From assembly GCA_933228675.1 (NCBI GenBank), contig OW121743.1, positions 88,519,438 to 88,583,437 on the forward strand: DNA of 64,000 nucleotides, given 5' to 3'. A program made the translations under genes and the position numbers. Positions 21,306-33,555 of this stretch are shown one piece after another; the first letter of the stretch is position 1; each line of letters starts with the position of its first letter. The stretch is from Stomorhina lunata. Lineage: Eukaryota > Arthropoda > Insecta > Diptera > Rhiniidae. Under the pieces are notes generated by a model. That model was not told where the DNA came from. It made no database searches and saw nothing but the letters and a program-made list of their open reading frames with translations.

Positions 21306-22600
21306 AATATAAAGTTCAACATTTTTTCGATAGAAAATTTTTCGATATAAACATTTTTCTATACAAAATTTTTCTATAAAAAATTTTTCAATATAAAAAT
21401 TTTTCTATAAAAAATTTTTCGATACCAAAATTTTTCTATAGAAAATTTTTCGATACAAAAATTTTTCTATTGAAAATTTTTCTATAGAAAATTTTTCAAT
21501 ATAAAAATTTTCTATAGAAAATTTTTCAATATAAAACTTTTTCTATAGAAAATTTTTTAATATTAAATTTTTTCTATAGAAAATTTTTCAATATAAAATT
21601 TTTTCTATAGAAAATTTTTCAATATAAAAATTTTTCTATAGAAAATTTTTCAATATAAAAATTTTTCTATAGAAAATTTTTCAATATAAAAATTTTTCTA
21701 TAGAAAATTTTTCAATGTAAAAATTTTTCTATAGAAAATTTTTCAATATAAAACTTTTTTTATTGAAAATTTTTCAATATAAAACTTTTTCTATTGAAAA
21801 TTTTTCAATATAAAAATTTTTCTATAGAAAAAATTTTTCAATATAAAAATTTTTCTATAGAAAATTTTTCAATATAAAAATTTTTCTATAGAAAATTTTT
21901 CAATATAAAAATTTTTCTATAGAAAATTTATTGATATCAAAATTTTTCTCTAGAAAATTTTTTGATATAAAAATTTTTCTATAGAAAATTTTTCTATATT
22001 AAAATTTTTTCAAAGAAAGCTTTTCGATATAAAAAATTTTTCATAGAAAGTTTTGGATATAAATATAAAGTTTTTTGATATAGAAATTTTTCTATAGAAA
22101 ATTTTTTGATAAAAAAGTTTTTCTATAGATAAATTTTTATATCGAAGAATTTTCCATAAAAAATGTTTCTATAGAAAAATTTTTGCATCGAATTTTTCAA
22201 TATAAAAATTTTTCTATAGAAAATTTTGCGATATTAAAGTTTTCTTTAGAAAATTTTTCGATATAAAAGTTTTCTATAGAAAATTTTTCGATATAAAAGT
22301 TTTCTATAGAAAATTTTTCGATATAAAAGTTTTCTATAGAAAATTTTTCGATATAAAAGTTTTCTATAGAAAATTTTTCGATAAAAAAGTTTTCTATAAA
22401 AAAATTTTTCGATATAAAAGTTTTCTATAAAAAAATTTTTCGATATAAAAGTTTTCTATAAAAAATTTTTCGATGTAAAAATTTTTTTAAAGAAAATTTT
22501 TCGGTATTAAAATTTTTCTATCAAAAATTTTTCTATACAAAATTATTTCTCTAGAAAATTTTTGGTTGAAATTTTTTCTACATAAAATTTTTTTGTATAG
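21306..22600. repeat. palindromic satellite array, 31-bp then 30-bp monomers
   Basis: The first part has the spacer CAATATAAAAA (31-bp period, 21480-21920). After a mixed zone, a 30-bp type with GATATAAAAG takes over (22240-22440), including four or five near-identical units. The core is TTTCTATAGAAAATTTTT. Confidence 0.95.
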
Positions 22601-24090
22601 AAATTTGTCTACAAAACATTTTTAAAGTGACGATTTTATAGCAAAAAATTTTCTATAAAATTTTTATAGTAAAAAATTTTCTATAAAATGATTAAAGTGA
22701 AAAATTTTCTATAAAATTTTTATAGTGAAAAATTTTCTATAAAATTTTTATAGTGAACGATTTTTTATAAAATTTTTATAGTGCAAAATTTTGATATTGA
22801 AAAATTTTCTGTAAAATTTTTAAAGTGAAAAAATTTCTATAAGATTCTTATAGTGAACAAATTTTTATAAAATTTTTATAGAAAGAATTTTCTATTAAAT
22901 TTTTATTGTGAAAAATTTTTTATAAATTTTTTTTTTTAATTTTTTTATAGTGAAAAATTTTGTATAAAATTTTTATAGTGAAAAATTTTGTATAAAATTT
23001 TTATAGGAAAAATTTTGTATGAAAATTTTATAGTGAAAAATTTTCTATAAAATTTTTATAGAGAAAAATTTTCCATAAAATATTTATAGTAAAAAGTTTT
23101 TTATAAAATTTTTAAAGTAAAAAAAATTCTATAAAATTTTTATAGTGCAAAATTTTCTGTAAAATTTTTAAAGTGAAAAATTTTCTATAAAATTTGTATC
23201 GTTACAAATTTTCTATAAAATTTTTATCGTTAAAAATTTTCTATAAAATTTTTATAGTGCAAAATTTTTCATAAAATTTTTATGGTAAAAAGTTTTTTAT
23301 AAAATTTTTAAAGTGAAAAATTTTCTATAAAATTTTTATAGTGAAAAGTTTTCTATAAAATTTTAATAATGAAAAAATTTTTATAAAATTTTTATAGTGA
23401 AAAACTTTCTATAAAATTCTTACAATAAAAAATTTTCTATAAAATTTTTATAGTGAAAAATTTTCTATAAAATTTTTATAGTGAAAAATTTTCTATAAAA
23501 TTTTTATAGTGAAAAATTTTCAATAAAATTTTTATAGTGAAAAATTTTCTTTTAAATTTTTATAGTGAAAAATTTTCTTTAAAATTTTTATAGTGAAAAA
23601 TTTTCTATAAAATTTTTATAGTAAAATTTTTTTTTTAATTTTTTTTTTTTTTAATTTTTATAGTAAATTTTTTTTTTTTCATTTTTATAGTAAATTTTTT
23701 TTTTTCATTTTTATAGAGAAAATTTTTTAAAAAATTTTTATAGTGAAAAGTTTTCTATAAAATTGTTATAGTGAAAACTTTTTTTATAAAATTTTTTTAA
23801 TGAGAAACTTTGGAAAAAATTTTTTAGTGAAAAATTTTCTATAAAATTTTTAAAGTGAAAAATTTTTTATAAAATTTTAATAGTGAAAAATTTTTTTTAT
23901 AACATTTTTTTAATGAGAAACTTTGGAAAAATTTTTTTTAGTGAAAAATTTTCTATAAAATTTTTATAGTGAAAAATTTTTTATAAAATTTTTATAGTGA
24001 AAAATTTTCTATAAAATTTTTATAGTGAAAAATTTTCTATAAAATTTTTATAATGAAAAATTTTCTATAAAATTTTGATGGTAAAAAACG
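22601..24090. repeat. satellite array, 28-bp monomer with broken palindrome
   Basis: Unit TAGTGAAAAATTTTCTATAA plus AATTTTTA, 28 bp. The core is CTATAAAA, so the dyad of the neighbouring arrays is lost. A short higher-order block, with a TTTTTTTAATGAGAAACTTTGG variant, appears twice (about 23780 and 23900). A poly-T-rich zone lies at 23620-23710. Confidence 0.93.
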
Positions 24091-25555
24091 TACATATTTA
24101 AATTTTTTCCAACAAAAAAATGTCCTTTCTGCCCCATTGTGCAATTGTACAATTCTTTTAAACGTTCAGTTTTATAAAAATCAATTTGCAATAAACCATT
24201 ACATTAAGTTTTTGTATAGGTTTGTATAGAGTCCATTAAGCAATCGAAGATCTTTGTCTTCATTTGGTCCCATATTTAATATTTTACTTTTAGTATTTTT
24301 TTATTATTTTTTAATTAATATAAAGACGTGCTATCTTTGATTGCTAAAAATAAAAATCGCCTATTCTTAATACGAATTTCAATCCTTTTGCGGTTAAAGA
24401 CAATGACTTTCATTATTTAAAAGAGAATGATCATGCAAAATTGGAATATATATAATTTAATAATCGTTAATTTTAACACTTTAAATATTCACGATTAACA
24501 ACAGATGTGAAGCGGAACTAGAAGTGAGGGGTATTATTCTGAGAATGATTAGAGTTTAAAGTTATATGGCAGAGCTTTACTTTAGATAGCAGCTGCAATG
24601 AATCGTTGACCTACCACTATCGTAAGAATAGAAATGAATTCAAGAGCAGATGTTTGGTTTTGGAGTGAGTATGGTTCAAGTATTCGATATGGTTGATATC
24701 ATGATCAGTTCTTTAAACACTTGTAATAAATAAATCACGAACTTGGATCCAACATAATCCAATAACATCTTCATACATCATTCAAAACTATTAGCCAAAC
24801 AAACATTTAGTAAATTTTAATTAAAATATTGTTCATTTTAGTTGCACGACCATGTGTGTGTGTGTACTCGTATGTATTTATTTCATTTATTTCTATAACA
24901 TTTTCATTTGTCATATTTCATATTGAGTAAAAAGCCAAAAAATTTAATTTGCAAGTGGTAGAAAATATATTTGTTAAATTGTCGTCATCATCAACATCAT
25001 CGTCGTCGTCATGTTATATGAAACATGACTAAATGTGCCACACACAGACGTCATTACTTGATGTTGCATGGTATTTCTACAACAAGTTCTGACAACAGTT
25101 CAAATATTTTGTTGTAATTTTGCAACGTTTTTTTTTCCAAGTTTCTCATCACACATGGATGACAAACATTGGATATGTAGAAAAAACAAAGTACATACAA
25201 AATTTTCACATAAACAAAAAATATTTTTAATTTTAGATGACGAAAAATATTAGAAACAAAATTTTTGGCAAAAAAAAGAAAAATGAAGCGTGAAAAAATT
25301 ATATTGCATCATATCAAATAAATGCTTTCAACATCATCAAACCGGAGAACGAACACACAATACAGATGAATGTTAAAGTAATGTATGCACGAGTATTTGG
25401 CGGCAAAGTCAGTGGCAACCGTGATCAAGACAAAATTGTCAACATATCATACACGGCAACCAGTTGTTTTATGGTAAGTACAGTGTTGAACAAAAGTTTT
25501 CGAATATTTTTGATTATTTACATTTTTAAATTTTGAGTATTCTGCACTATTAAAC
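24091..25555. other. unique stretch with short microsatellites
   Basis: Less repetitive than its surroundings. Contains a GTGTGTGTGT run near 24855 and a degenerate (TCA/TCG)n run at 24980-25015. The frame at 25068-25253 lacks motifs. One possible exon is given separately. Confidence 0.4.
25366..25472 (+). other. candidate small exon ending at a splice donor (weak)
   Basis: From an ATG at 25366, 36 codons stay open (start MNVKVMYARVFGGKVSG) up to ATG|GTAAGTAC at 25473, a strong 5' splice-site match. The segment is richer in G and C than most of the window. No protein family is recognised, the start context is unremarkable, and a chance occurrence is quite possible. Confidence 0.2.
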
Positions 25556-25559
25556 TAAG

Positions 25560-27525
25560 GTTTCACCTTCATTAACGAAAGCGCTAAATTGAACCACAAA
25601 GTAACAGCCATTTAAAGTTTTTTTTTTGCGAAAAATTTCGTTTTTATATGAAAAAATTTAATTTGATATGAAAAATTTGAGTGATCCCAAAATTTCGTTA
25701 GATTTCCATTTAAACGCATAATAACAAAGTTACAGCCATTTAAAGTTTATTTGTGAAAAATTTCGATTTTATGTAAAAAAAATTGATTTTATATGAAAAA
25801 TTTTAGTGATCCCAAAATTTCGTTGGATTTCCATTTAAACGCATAATAACAAAGTTACAGCCGTTTAAAGTTTTTTTTGCGAAAAATTTCGATTTTATAT
25901 GAAAAAATTTAATTTCATATGAAAAATTTTAATGATCCCAAAATTTCGTTAGATTTCCATTTAAACGCATAATAACAAAGTTACAGCCATTTAAAATTTT
26001 TTTTGTGAAAAATTTCGATTTTATATGAAAAAATTTGATTTTATATCAAAAAATTTTAATTTTATATTTAAAATTTTAGTGATCCCAAAATTTCGTTAGA
26101 TTTCCATTTAAACGCATAATAACAAAGTTACAGCCATTTAAAATTTTTTTTGTGAAAAATTTCGATTTTATATGAAAAAATTTGATTTTATATCAAAAAA
26201 TTTTAATTTTATATTAAAAAGTTTAGTGATCCCAAAATTTCGTTAGATTTCCATTTAAACGCATAATAACAAAGTTACAGCCATTTAAGGTTTTTTTTTT
26301 TGTGAAAAATTTTGATTTTATATGAAAAAATTTGATTTTATATGAAAATCTTTGATTTACTATGAAAAATTTTAGTGATCCCAAATTTCGTTAGATTTCC
26401 ATTTAAACGCATAATAACAAAATTACTGCCATTTAAAGTTTTTTGTGAAAAATTTCGATTTTATATGAAAAATTTTGATTTTGTATGAAAAATTTTGATT
26501 TTATATGAAATATTTTAGTGATCCCAAAATATCGTTAGATTTCCATTTAAACGCATAATAACAAAGTTACATCCATTTAAAGTTTTTTGTGAAAAATTTC
26601 GATTTTATATGAAAAGTTTTAGTGATCCCAAATTTCATTAGATTTCCATTTAAACGCATAATAACAAAATTACAGCCATTTAAAGTTTTTTGCGAAAAAT
26701 TTCGATTTTATATGAAAAATTTTGATTTTGTATGAAAAATTTTGATTTTATATGAAATATTTTAGTGATCCCAAAATTTCGTTAGATTTCTATTTAAACG
26801 CATAATAACAAAGTTACAGCCATTTAAAGTTTTTTGTGAAAAATTTCGATTTTATGTGAAAAAATTTGATTTTATATGAAAAATTTTAGTGATTCCAAAA
26901 TTTCGTTAGTTTTCCATTAGAACGCATAATAACAAAGTTACAGCCATTTAAAGTTTTTTGTGAAAAATTTCGATTTTATGTGAAAAAATTTGATTTTATA
27001 TAAAAAATTTTAGTGATCCCAAAATTTCATTAGATTTCCATTTAAAAGCATAATAGCAAAGTTACAGCCATTTTAAGTTTTTTTTTGTGAAAAATTTCGA
27101 TTTTATATGAAAAAATTTGATTTTATATGAAAAAATTTGATTTACATTACATTAGATTTCCATTTAAAAGCATAATGGCAAAGTTACAGCCATTTTAAGT
27201 TTTTTTGTGAAAAATTTCGATTTTATATGAAAATTTTGATTTTGTATGAAAAATTTTGATTTTATATGAAAAATTTTAGTGATTCCAAAATCTCGTTAAA
27301 TTTCCATTTAAACGCATAAAAGCAAGGTTACATCTATTTAAAGTTGTTTTTTTGTGAAAAAATTCGGTTTTATGTGAAAAAATTTGTTTTTATATGAAAA
27401 ATTTTAGTGATTCTAAAATTTCGTTAGATTTCCATTTAAAGGCATAATAACAAAGTTACAGGCATTTAAAGTTTTTTTGTAAAAAAATTCAATTTTATAT
27501 GAAAGAATTTGATTTTATATGAATT
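25560..27525 (+). repeat. satellite, about 125-bp unit, about 14 copies
   Basis: Each unit contains AGTGATCCCAAAATTTCGTT, ATTTCCATTTAAACGCATAA and AACAAAGTTACAGCCATTTA. A variable number of GATTTTATATGAAAAATTT sub-blocks follows. Units start near 25683, 25806, 25933, 26081, 26226, 26376, 26519, 26622, 26765, 26889, 27014, 27278 and 27408. Length variation (about 103-150 bp) comes mostly from gain or loss of the inner sub-block. No coding frame. Confidence 0.93.
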
Positions 27526-28849
27526 ATTGAATTAAGAATTTATTAAACATTTTGTTCATAATACACAAATATGTTACATTAAGTGTTTTTATTCAAAATT
27601 ATATATATTGACCCCAAACAGACATGATCTTTGAATTTTATTTCTTGCTTTAATGCGTTAAGCAAATTTGGGTCAAATTTTTTGTTTTCCTTTAAGTTAA
27701 TTTTTTTGCTGCATATCCTTAGGCGTGTCGTGAAGGACACGAGTTTTCGGGGAAAAATTGCAATTACTCCGAAACTACTTCCTGGATTTTTAAATCTGAT
27801 GACTTAAAATAAAGCTACTTTATTTGTTTTTTATATATTTCAATAAATAATTTAGTTCCTAGTGATTAAAGTACTTTGTGGGCTGATGATGCACGTGTTT
27901 TCAAACTTTTTTAGTGCACTGTACCTTATGTTATTTGGAAAACTGTTTTCGTAGTTGACTATTTTTTTCGAATTTATTTATTTTACAAGAAACATGTGTC
28001 AATGTACTTTTGGCTAAAAACATCAAATTCAGTAAATACACGATGAAATGCATAGATGTGTCTGACACATGAGGAAGTTGCATATTTATTACAACAAATC
28101 ATATAAGGATTACAGAAACAGCAGCAGCTAAAAAAAAAACTAAAAACAATAAGAACAGAAACAGCTACAGCAACATCATGATTTTCATCAGCAGCATTTA
28201 ATGACATACATTTTGCATACATGCACACATACATACATATATTGTAGATACTAGTCAAATATGGATGTCTAACATTTAGTGTGGCAGCAACTTTGTCCAA
28301 AAATATATTTTATTATTTTGACAACTTGCAGCGCATTTACAAAATTACATTAACTCACTTACATACGTGGCAAAATATGTATATGTACTTTAAAATTTTT
28401 TGTTGCTTTAAAATTCATTACAACTTCTTTAAAGGCCCTTTGGAGTGGAGTAATGCAATTTGGCTTAAAGCCAATTGGTACCATAAAATTACATTCTGAA
28501 AATATTTTTCAATTTTAACTTACGAACACCGCTGGATTTACAGCTCTACTAATACATGTAATTTTTCCCAGTGCATATATTAAATAATTTTTCTCATTGT
28601 TAATTGAAACAAATTGGCCAATTTATAATTATGTATTTAAATATTGTATAATCTTTCAAATATATTTAAATGGAAAATTCTAAAATATGGTAATTAATTT
28701 TGTAATTTATTTCATTTTTATAATTTAAACTTTTTAGTCATGTAATAATATTTCAAGTATAATTTTACTATTTGAAGTCTCAAGTTTTACTGTATTGAGA
28801 CCTAAGATACTATAATATAGACTTTATATTGGATTACATATAAACAAAA
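27526..28849. other. AT-rich stretch without recognised genes
   Basis: The frame at 27983-28300 (minus) is cysteine-rich by composition but has no family motif; its overlap with CATACATACATA-type simple sequence argues against a gene. No repeat was matched. Confidence 0.4.
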
Positions 28850-31385
28850 AAATTCAATAGAACAATTTTCAATAAAAAAAATTTTTTATAGAAAAATTTT
28901 TGATAAAAAAAATTTCTGTATTTTTGATTAACAAATTTTCTATAGAAACATTTTTCATAAACAAATATTCTATAGAAAAATTTTTGATAAAAAAAATTTT
29001 CTGTAGAAACATTTTTGATAAAAAAAATTCTCTAATTTTTTATAAAAATTATTTGTATAGAAAAATTTTTGATAAAAAAATTTTCTGTAGAAATTTTTTT
29101 TTGGTATTGAAACATTTTTGATAAAAAAATTTTTGATAGAAATAATTTCTATAGAAAATTTTTTGATAAAAAATTTTCTGTAGAAAATTTTTTGATAAAA
29201 AAATTTTGTATAGAAAAATTTTTGATAAAAAAATTTTGTATAGAAACATTTTTGATGAAAAAAAATCTGTAGAAATTCTACAGATAATTCTGTGTAGAAA
29301 ATTTTTGATGGAAAAAATTTTCTATTGACAAATTGTTGATAAAAAAATGTTTGATAAAAAAATTTTGTATATAAACCTTTCTGATACAAAAAAAAATCTA
29401 TAGAAACATTTTTAATAAAAAATTTTGTATAGAAAAATTTCAGATAAAAAAAATTCCATAAAACATTTTTGATAAAAAATCTTCTGTAGAAAAATTTTTG
29501 ATAGAAAAATTTTCTATTGAAAAATTTTTAATAAAAAAAATTTCTATGGAAAAATTTTCTATAGAAAAATTTCTGATAAAAAAATTTTTGTAGAAAAATT
29601 TTTAATCAAAATATTTTCTATAGAAAAAATTTTCATAAAAAAATTTTATATAAAAAATTTCAATAGAAAAATTTTTGATAAAATAAATTTTCTATAGAAA
29701 AATTTTTTATAACAAAATTTTCTATAAAAACGTTTTTGATTAACAAATTTTCAATAGAAACATTTTTGATAAAAAAAATTTTCAATAGAAACATTTTTGA
29801 TAAAAAAATTTTCAATAGAAACATTTTTGATAAAAAATTTTCTGTAGAAAAAATTTTGATAGAAAAATTTTGAATAGAAAAATTTTTGATAGATAAATTT
29901 TCTGTAGAAAAATTTCTGATAAAAAATTTTTTGTGAAAAACTTTTTAATAAAAATATTTTCTATAGACAAAATTTTCATAAAAAAAATTTATTTAAAAAA
30001 AATTGTTGATAAAAAATTTCAATAGAAAAATTTTCGATAAAAAAAAATTTCTGTAGAAAAATTTTTGATAAAAAAAACTTCTATAGAAACATTTTTGATA
30101 AAAAAAAATTTCTATAGAAACGTTTTTGATAAAAAAATTTTCTATAGAAACATTTTTGATAAAAAATTTTCTGTAGAAAAATTTTTAATAAAAATATTTT
30201 CTATAGCAAAAATTTTCATAAAAAAATTTTATTTAAAAATAAAATTTTATAAAAAATTCCGATAGAAAAATTGTTGATAAAAAATTTTCTATAGAAAAAT
30301 TTCTAATAAAAAATTTTTCTAGAGAAAAATTTTTGATAAAAACATTTTCTATAGAAAAGTTTTTGATAAAAAAAATCTATAGAAACGTTTTTGATTAACA
30401 AATTTTCTACAGAAATATTTTTGAGAAAAAATTTACTGTAGAAAAATTTTTGATAGCAAAAATTATCTATGGAATTTTTCTATAAAAAATTTATAAAAAA
30501 AATTGTCTATGGAAAAATTTTTGATAAAAAAGTTTTCTATAGAAAAAGTTTTGATAAAAGAATTTTATATAGAAAATTTTTTTATAAAAAATTTCTATAG
30601 AAAAATTGTTGATAAAAAAATATTCTATAGAAAAATTTTTGATAAAAAAATTTCTATAGAAAAATTTTTGATAAAAAAATTTCTATAGAAAAATTTTTGA
30701 TAAAAAAAATTTCTATAGAAAAATTTTTGATAAAAAAATTTTCTATAGAAAAATTTTTGATAAAAAAATTTTCAATTATTTTGATGATTTTATTTGACGT
30801 TTTTTTAAGAATTTTTAGGAATAAATGAAATCGAGCTCACCTATTCCTAAAAATTGTAAAAAAAAATTTGATAAAAAAATTTTCTATAGAAAAATTTTTG
30901 AATAAAAAAGAATTTCTATAGAAAAATTTTTGATAAAAAAAATTCTATAGAAAAATTTTTGATACAAAAATTTTCTATCGAAAAAGTTTTTGATAAACAA
31001 ATTATAGATATATAAACATTTTTGATAAAACAAATCTTTAGAAACATTTTTGATGGAAAAAATGTTTATAGAAATTTGATAACAAAAATTTTCTATAGAA
31101 AAATTTTCCAAAAGAAAAAATTAATCGCACTTGATTCCTATCTATTACATTTATTTATTAATGTAATAGACAATTTATTGATAAAATCCAAAAACTTATG
31201 TTATTTTTTGATAAAAAAAAATCTATAGAAAAATTTTTGAAAAAAAAATCGAGAGCTTTGCGATATTTTTGAACCCTTAACATGAAAACATAAAAAAATT
31301 TTATTTAAAAGAAATTTTTGAAAAAAAAATTCAATAGAAAAATTTTTGATAAAAAAAATTTCTATAGAAAAATTTTTGACTGGAA
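28850..31385. repeat. palindromic satellite array, 30-bp monomer
   Basis: Unit TTTTCTATAGAAAAATTTTT plus GATAAAAAAA. Most units are diverged (CTGTAG, GTATAG, CAATAG). The cleanest run is 30600-30760. Non-satellite inserts occur at 30770-30860 and at 31125-31215 (element C). Because the period is a multiple of three, long K/I/F/Y open frames arise on both strands; they are not genes. Confidence 0.92.
31125..31215 (+). mobile_element. element C fragment
   Basis: Contains CGCACTTGATTCC, then TCTATTACATT-TATTTATT-AATGTAATAGA, then TTTATTGATAAAATCC. It matches 40352-40435 in order. The hairpin arms differ from the 40-kb copy by a paired G-to-A and C-to-T change. Confidence 0.75.
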
Positions 31386-32869
31386 AATGCACATTTGAGC
31401 TGCAAATTTCTTTTTTCTGACAGACATATAACACAATGATTATTTAAAAATATATTAAAGTTCATTTCTGTACAAATTTCAAAATCAACGTTTCAATAAT
31501 ATACAGACTTTCGGAAAGTTTTTCAAAGTCAAACATTATTTGAAACCGCAAAATGACATCTTCAGTACGTGATGTCTGAGTTAAGTTTGTTCATCAAACA
31601 AAACAACATGTCTATTATTCTAGCGAACAAGTCATAGACGTAAATATTTTTAGACTTGAGGCAAAGGGATAACACACAAAAAAATAAACTAGATTGAGAC
31701 AAAAAATTACTTTCTCTGGATAAACAAAACTTGGGAAGTAAAATAGACATGTCTAGTTTTTTTGAACTTTTGGTTAAAAAAGGATATTGTTTACTTGTTG
31801 TACATATGTAATGAGTAAAAAAAAGGATAACAATTTATATTGAATAAGTTGTTGGAACAAAATATTGACAGTCATTTGCAGAGGTTATAAGAGGTGGATA
31901 AAAAAGCAGTATTTACAAAATAAAAAAAATTAAATTATTAAATTTTCAAAAATTTTGAAATCAAAACGAGAATCATGTTAATATGAGATGAAAATTCATA
32001 TTAATTTCAAAATTATTTCTATGTCGAAATAATATTCGAGTCTTGTAATTTTATTGGAAGAATCACGAAATTTCAATGATTTTCTTTCCTGACACAAAAG
32101 AGTGTGTTAGGATAGAAAAATTATGACCGAAAACGATTTTTTTCCTATTGGTTTAGCATTGAAAATTTTTCTCTTATCTAAGTCTTTAACATTACAAATA
32201 TTTCCTTTTTTACATGATGTAAAAAGCACAAAGTAATTGTCGCACATTAGCAATTTTAAAGAAAAAACAAATCAATACAAGCAATTACTTTGAAATTTGT
32301 TAGGTTTGATTTAAATTTTGCCATTAACATCATAAACGTACAATCTAATTCAAATTCAAAGGTCTTTTCTTCCTTTATTCATTGATTATGGATAACAAAC
32401 CCACGACATAACCAACAAATCCACCACCACAATCTTCATCATCAAGCCACCACCACCTCCATAAAGGTAAATTTTAAATCTATTGGGAAATTTACAAATC
32501 AACGACACACTTTTCCACAATTTATTTTTCCTTGTTCAAATAATTTTAACATTTAAATAACAACAATTTATCAATGAATCGAATTCAAATAAGAAAGTTA
32601 TAAAATATATTGCCTTTTTACTCAATTTTCGGAATTCAAGTGAAAATGAGAAGAGAAACTCAAGACACTGAAAAAAATCGATGTAAAACCATTGGAATTA
32701 TATTTTAACCCTCAACAGACATGTTAACTAAAGAAGATGCTTTTGTAAATTTTTCTTGAGATTAATTTTATTTTGCATTATTTTAGTTGTCATATTTTAA
32801 ATAAAAAAAATGTATCACTCCAAAACAAACACAAGCAGTCCCTACCACCAGGAGCCGAAGACTTTTTGT
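31386..32869. other. unique AT-rich stretch
   Basis: A CCACCACCACAATC-type segment at 32405-32465 ends at AAAGGTAAAT, but its frames are interrupted. No gene or repeat is supported. Confidence 0.4.
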
Positions 32870-33555
32870 AATTTTAAAAATATTCTATAGAAAAATTCTT
32901 GATAAAGAATTTTTTTATTTAAAATTTTTCCATAGAAATTTTTTTAGTCAAAAATTTTTTTCATAAAAACTTTTTTATCAAAAATATTTATATTGAAAAT
33001 TTTTCATAAAAGAAATTTTTTATGAAAACAATTTTTGACTAAAAAAATTTCTATGGAAATTTTTAAATAAAAAAATTCTTTACCAACAATTTTTTATAGA
33101 AAAATTGTTCACAACAAAATGTTCTATAAAAAATTATTTGATAACAAAATTTTCTATAAAAAATTTTTTGGTAACAAAATTTTCTATAGAATATTGTTGA
33201 TAAAATTTTTGACTACAGAAATGTCTTTCTGTCATTTTCTATGGAAATTTCAAGTTTTCTATAGAAAATTCTTTCTGTCGTCTTTTTTTCCATAGAAATC
33301 TTTTATAAAAAAATGTTTTATCAAAAAATGGAAAAATTTTTTATAAAAAAATTTTCTATCTTAAAATAGAAAAATTTTTGATAAAAAAAAGTTTTCTATA
33401 GAAAATTTTCTTTAGAAATATCAACTTTTCTATAAAAATATCTTTTTGTAGTCATTATTTCCAAAGAAAATGTATATTAAAAAAATTTTTGATAAAAACT
33501 TTTTTATAGAAAAATGTTTGTAAAAAATTTTTCTATAGAAAAATTTTTAATAAAA
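32870..33555. repeat. degenerate palindromic satellite, mixed spacers
   Basis: Diverged units with GATAAA, AGTCAAAA and GGTAACAAAA spacers. Towards 33210-33600 units of the TCTTTCTGTCGTC type appear, forming a transition into the next array. Confidence 0.8.

Noticed and set aside
27983..28300. Cysteine-rich 105-codon frame on the minus strand
   Set aside because: No signal peptide pattern or family motif that I trust; it includes translated CATA simple sequence.
32395..32470. Possible exon with CCACCACC repeats ending at AAAG|GTAAAT
   Set aside because: Stops interrupt the frames that start at the nearby ATG, and the histidine/threonine codons are from simple repeats.
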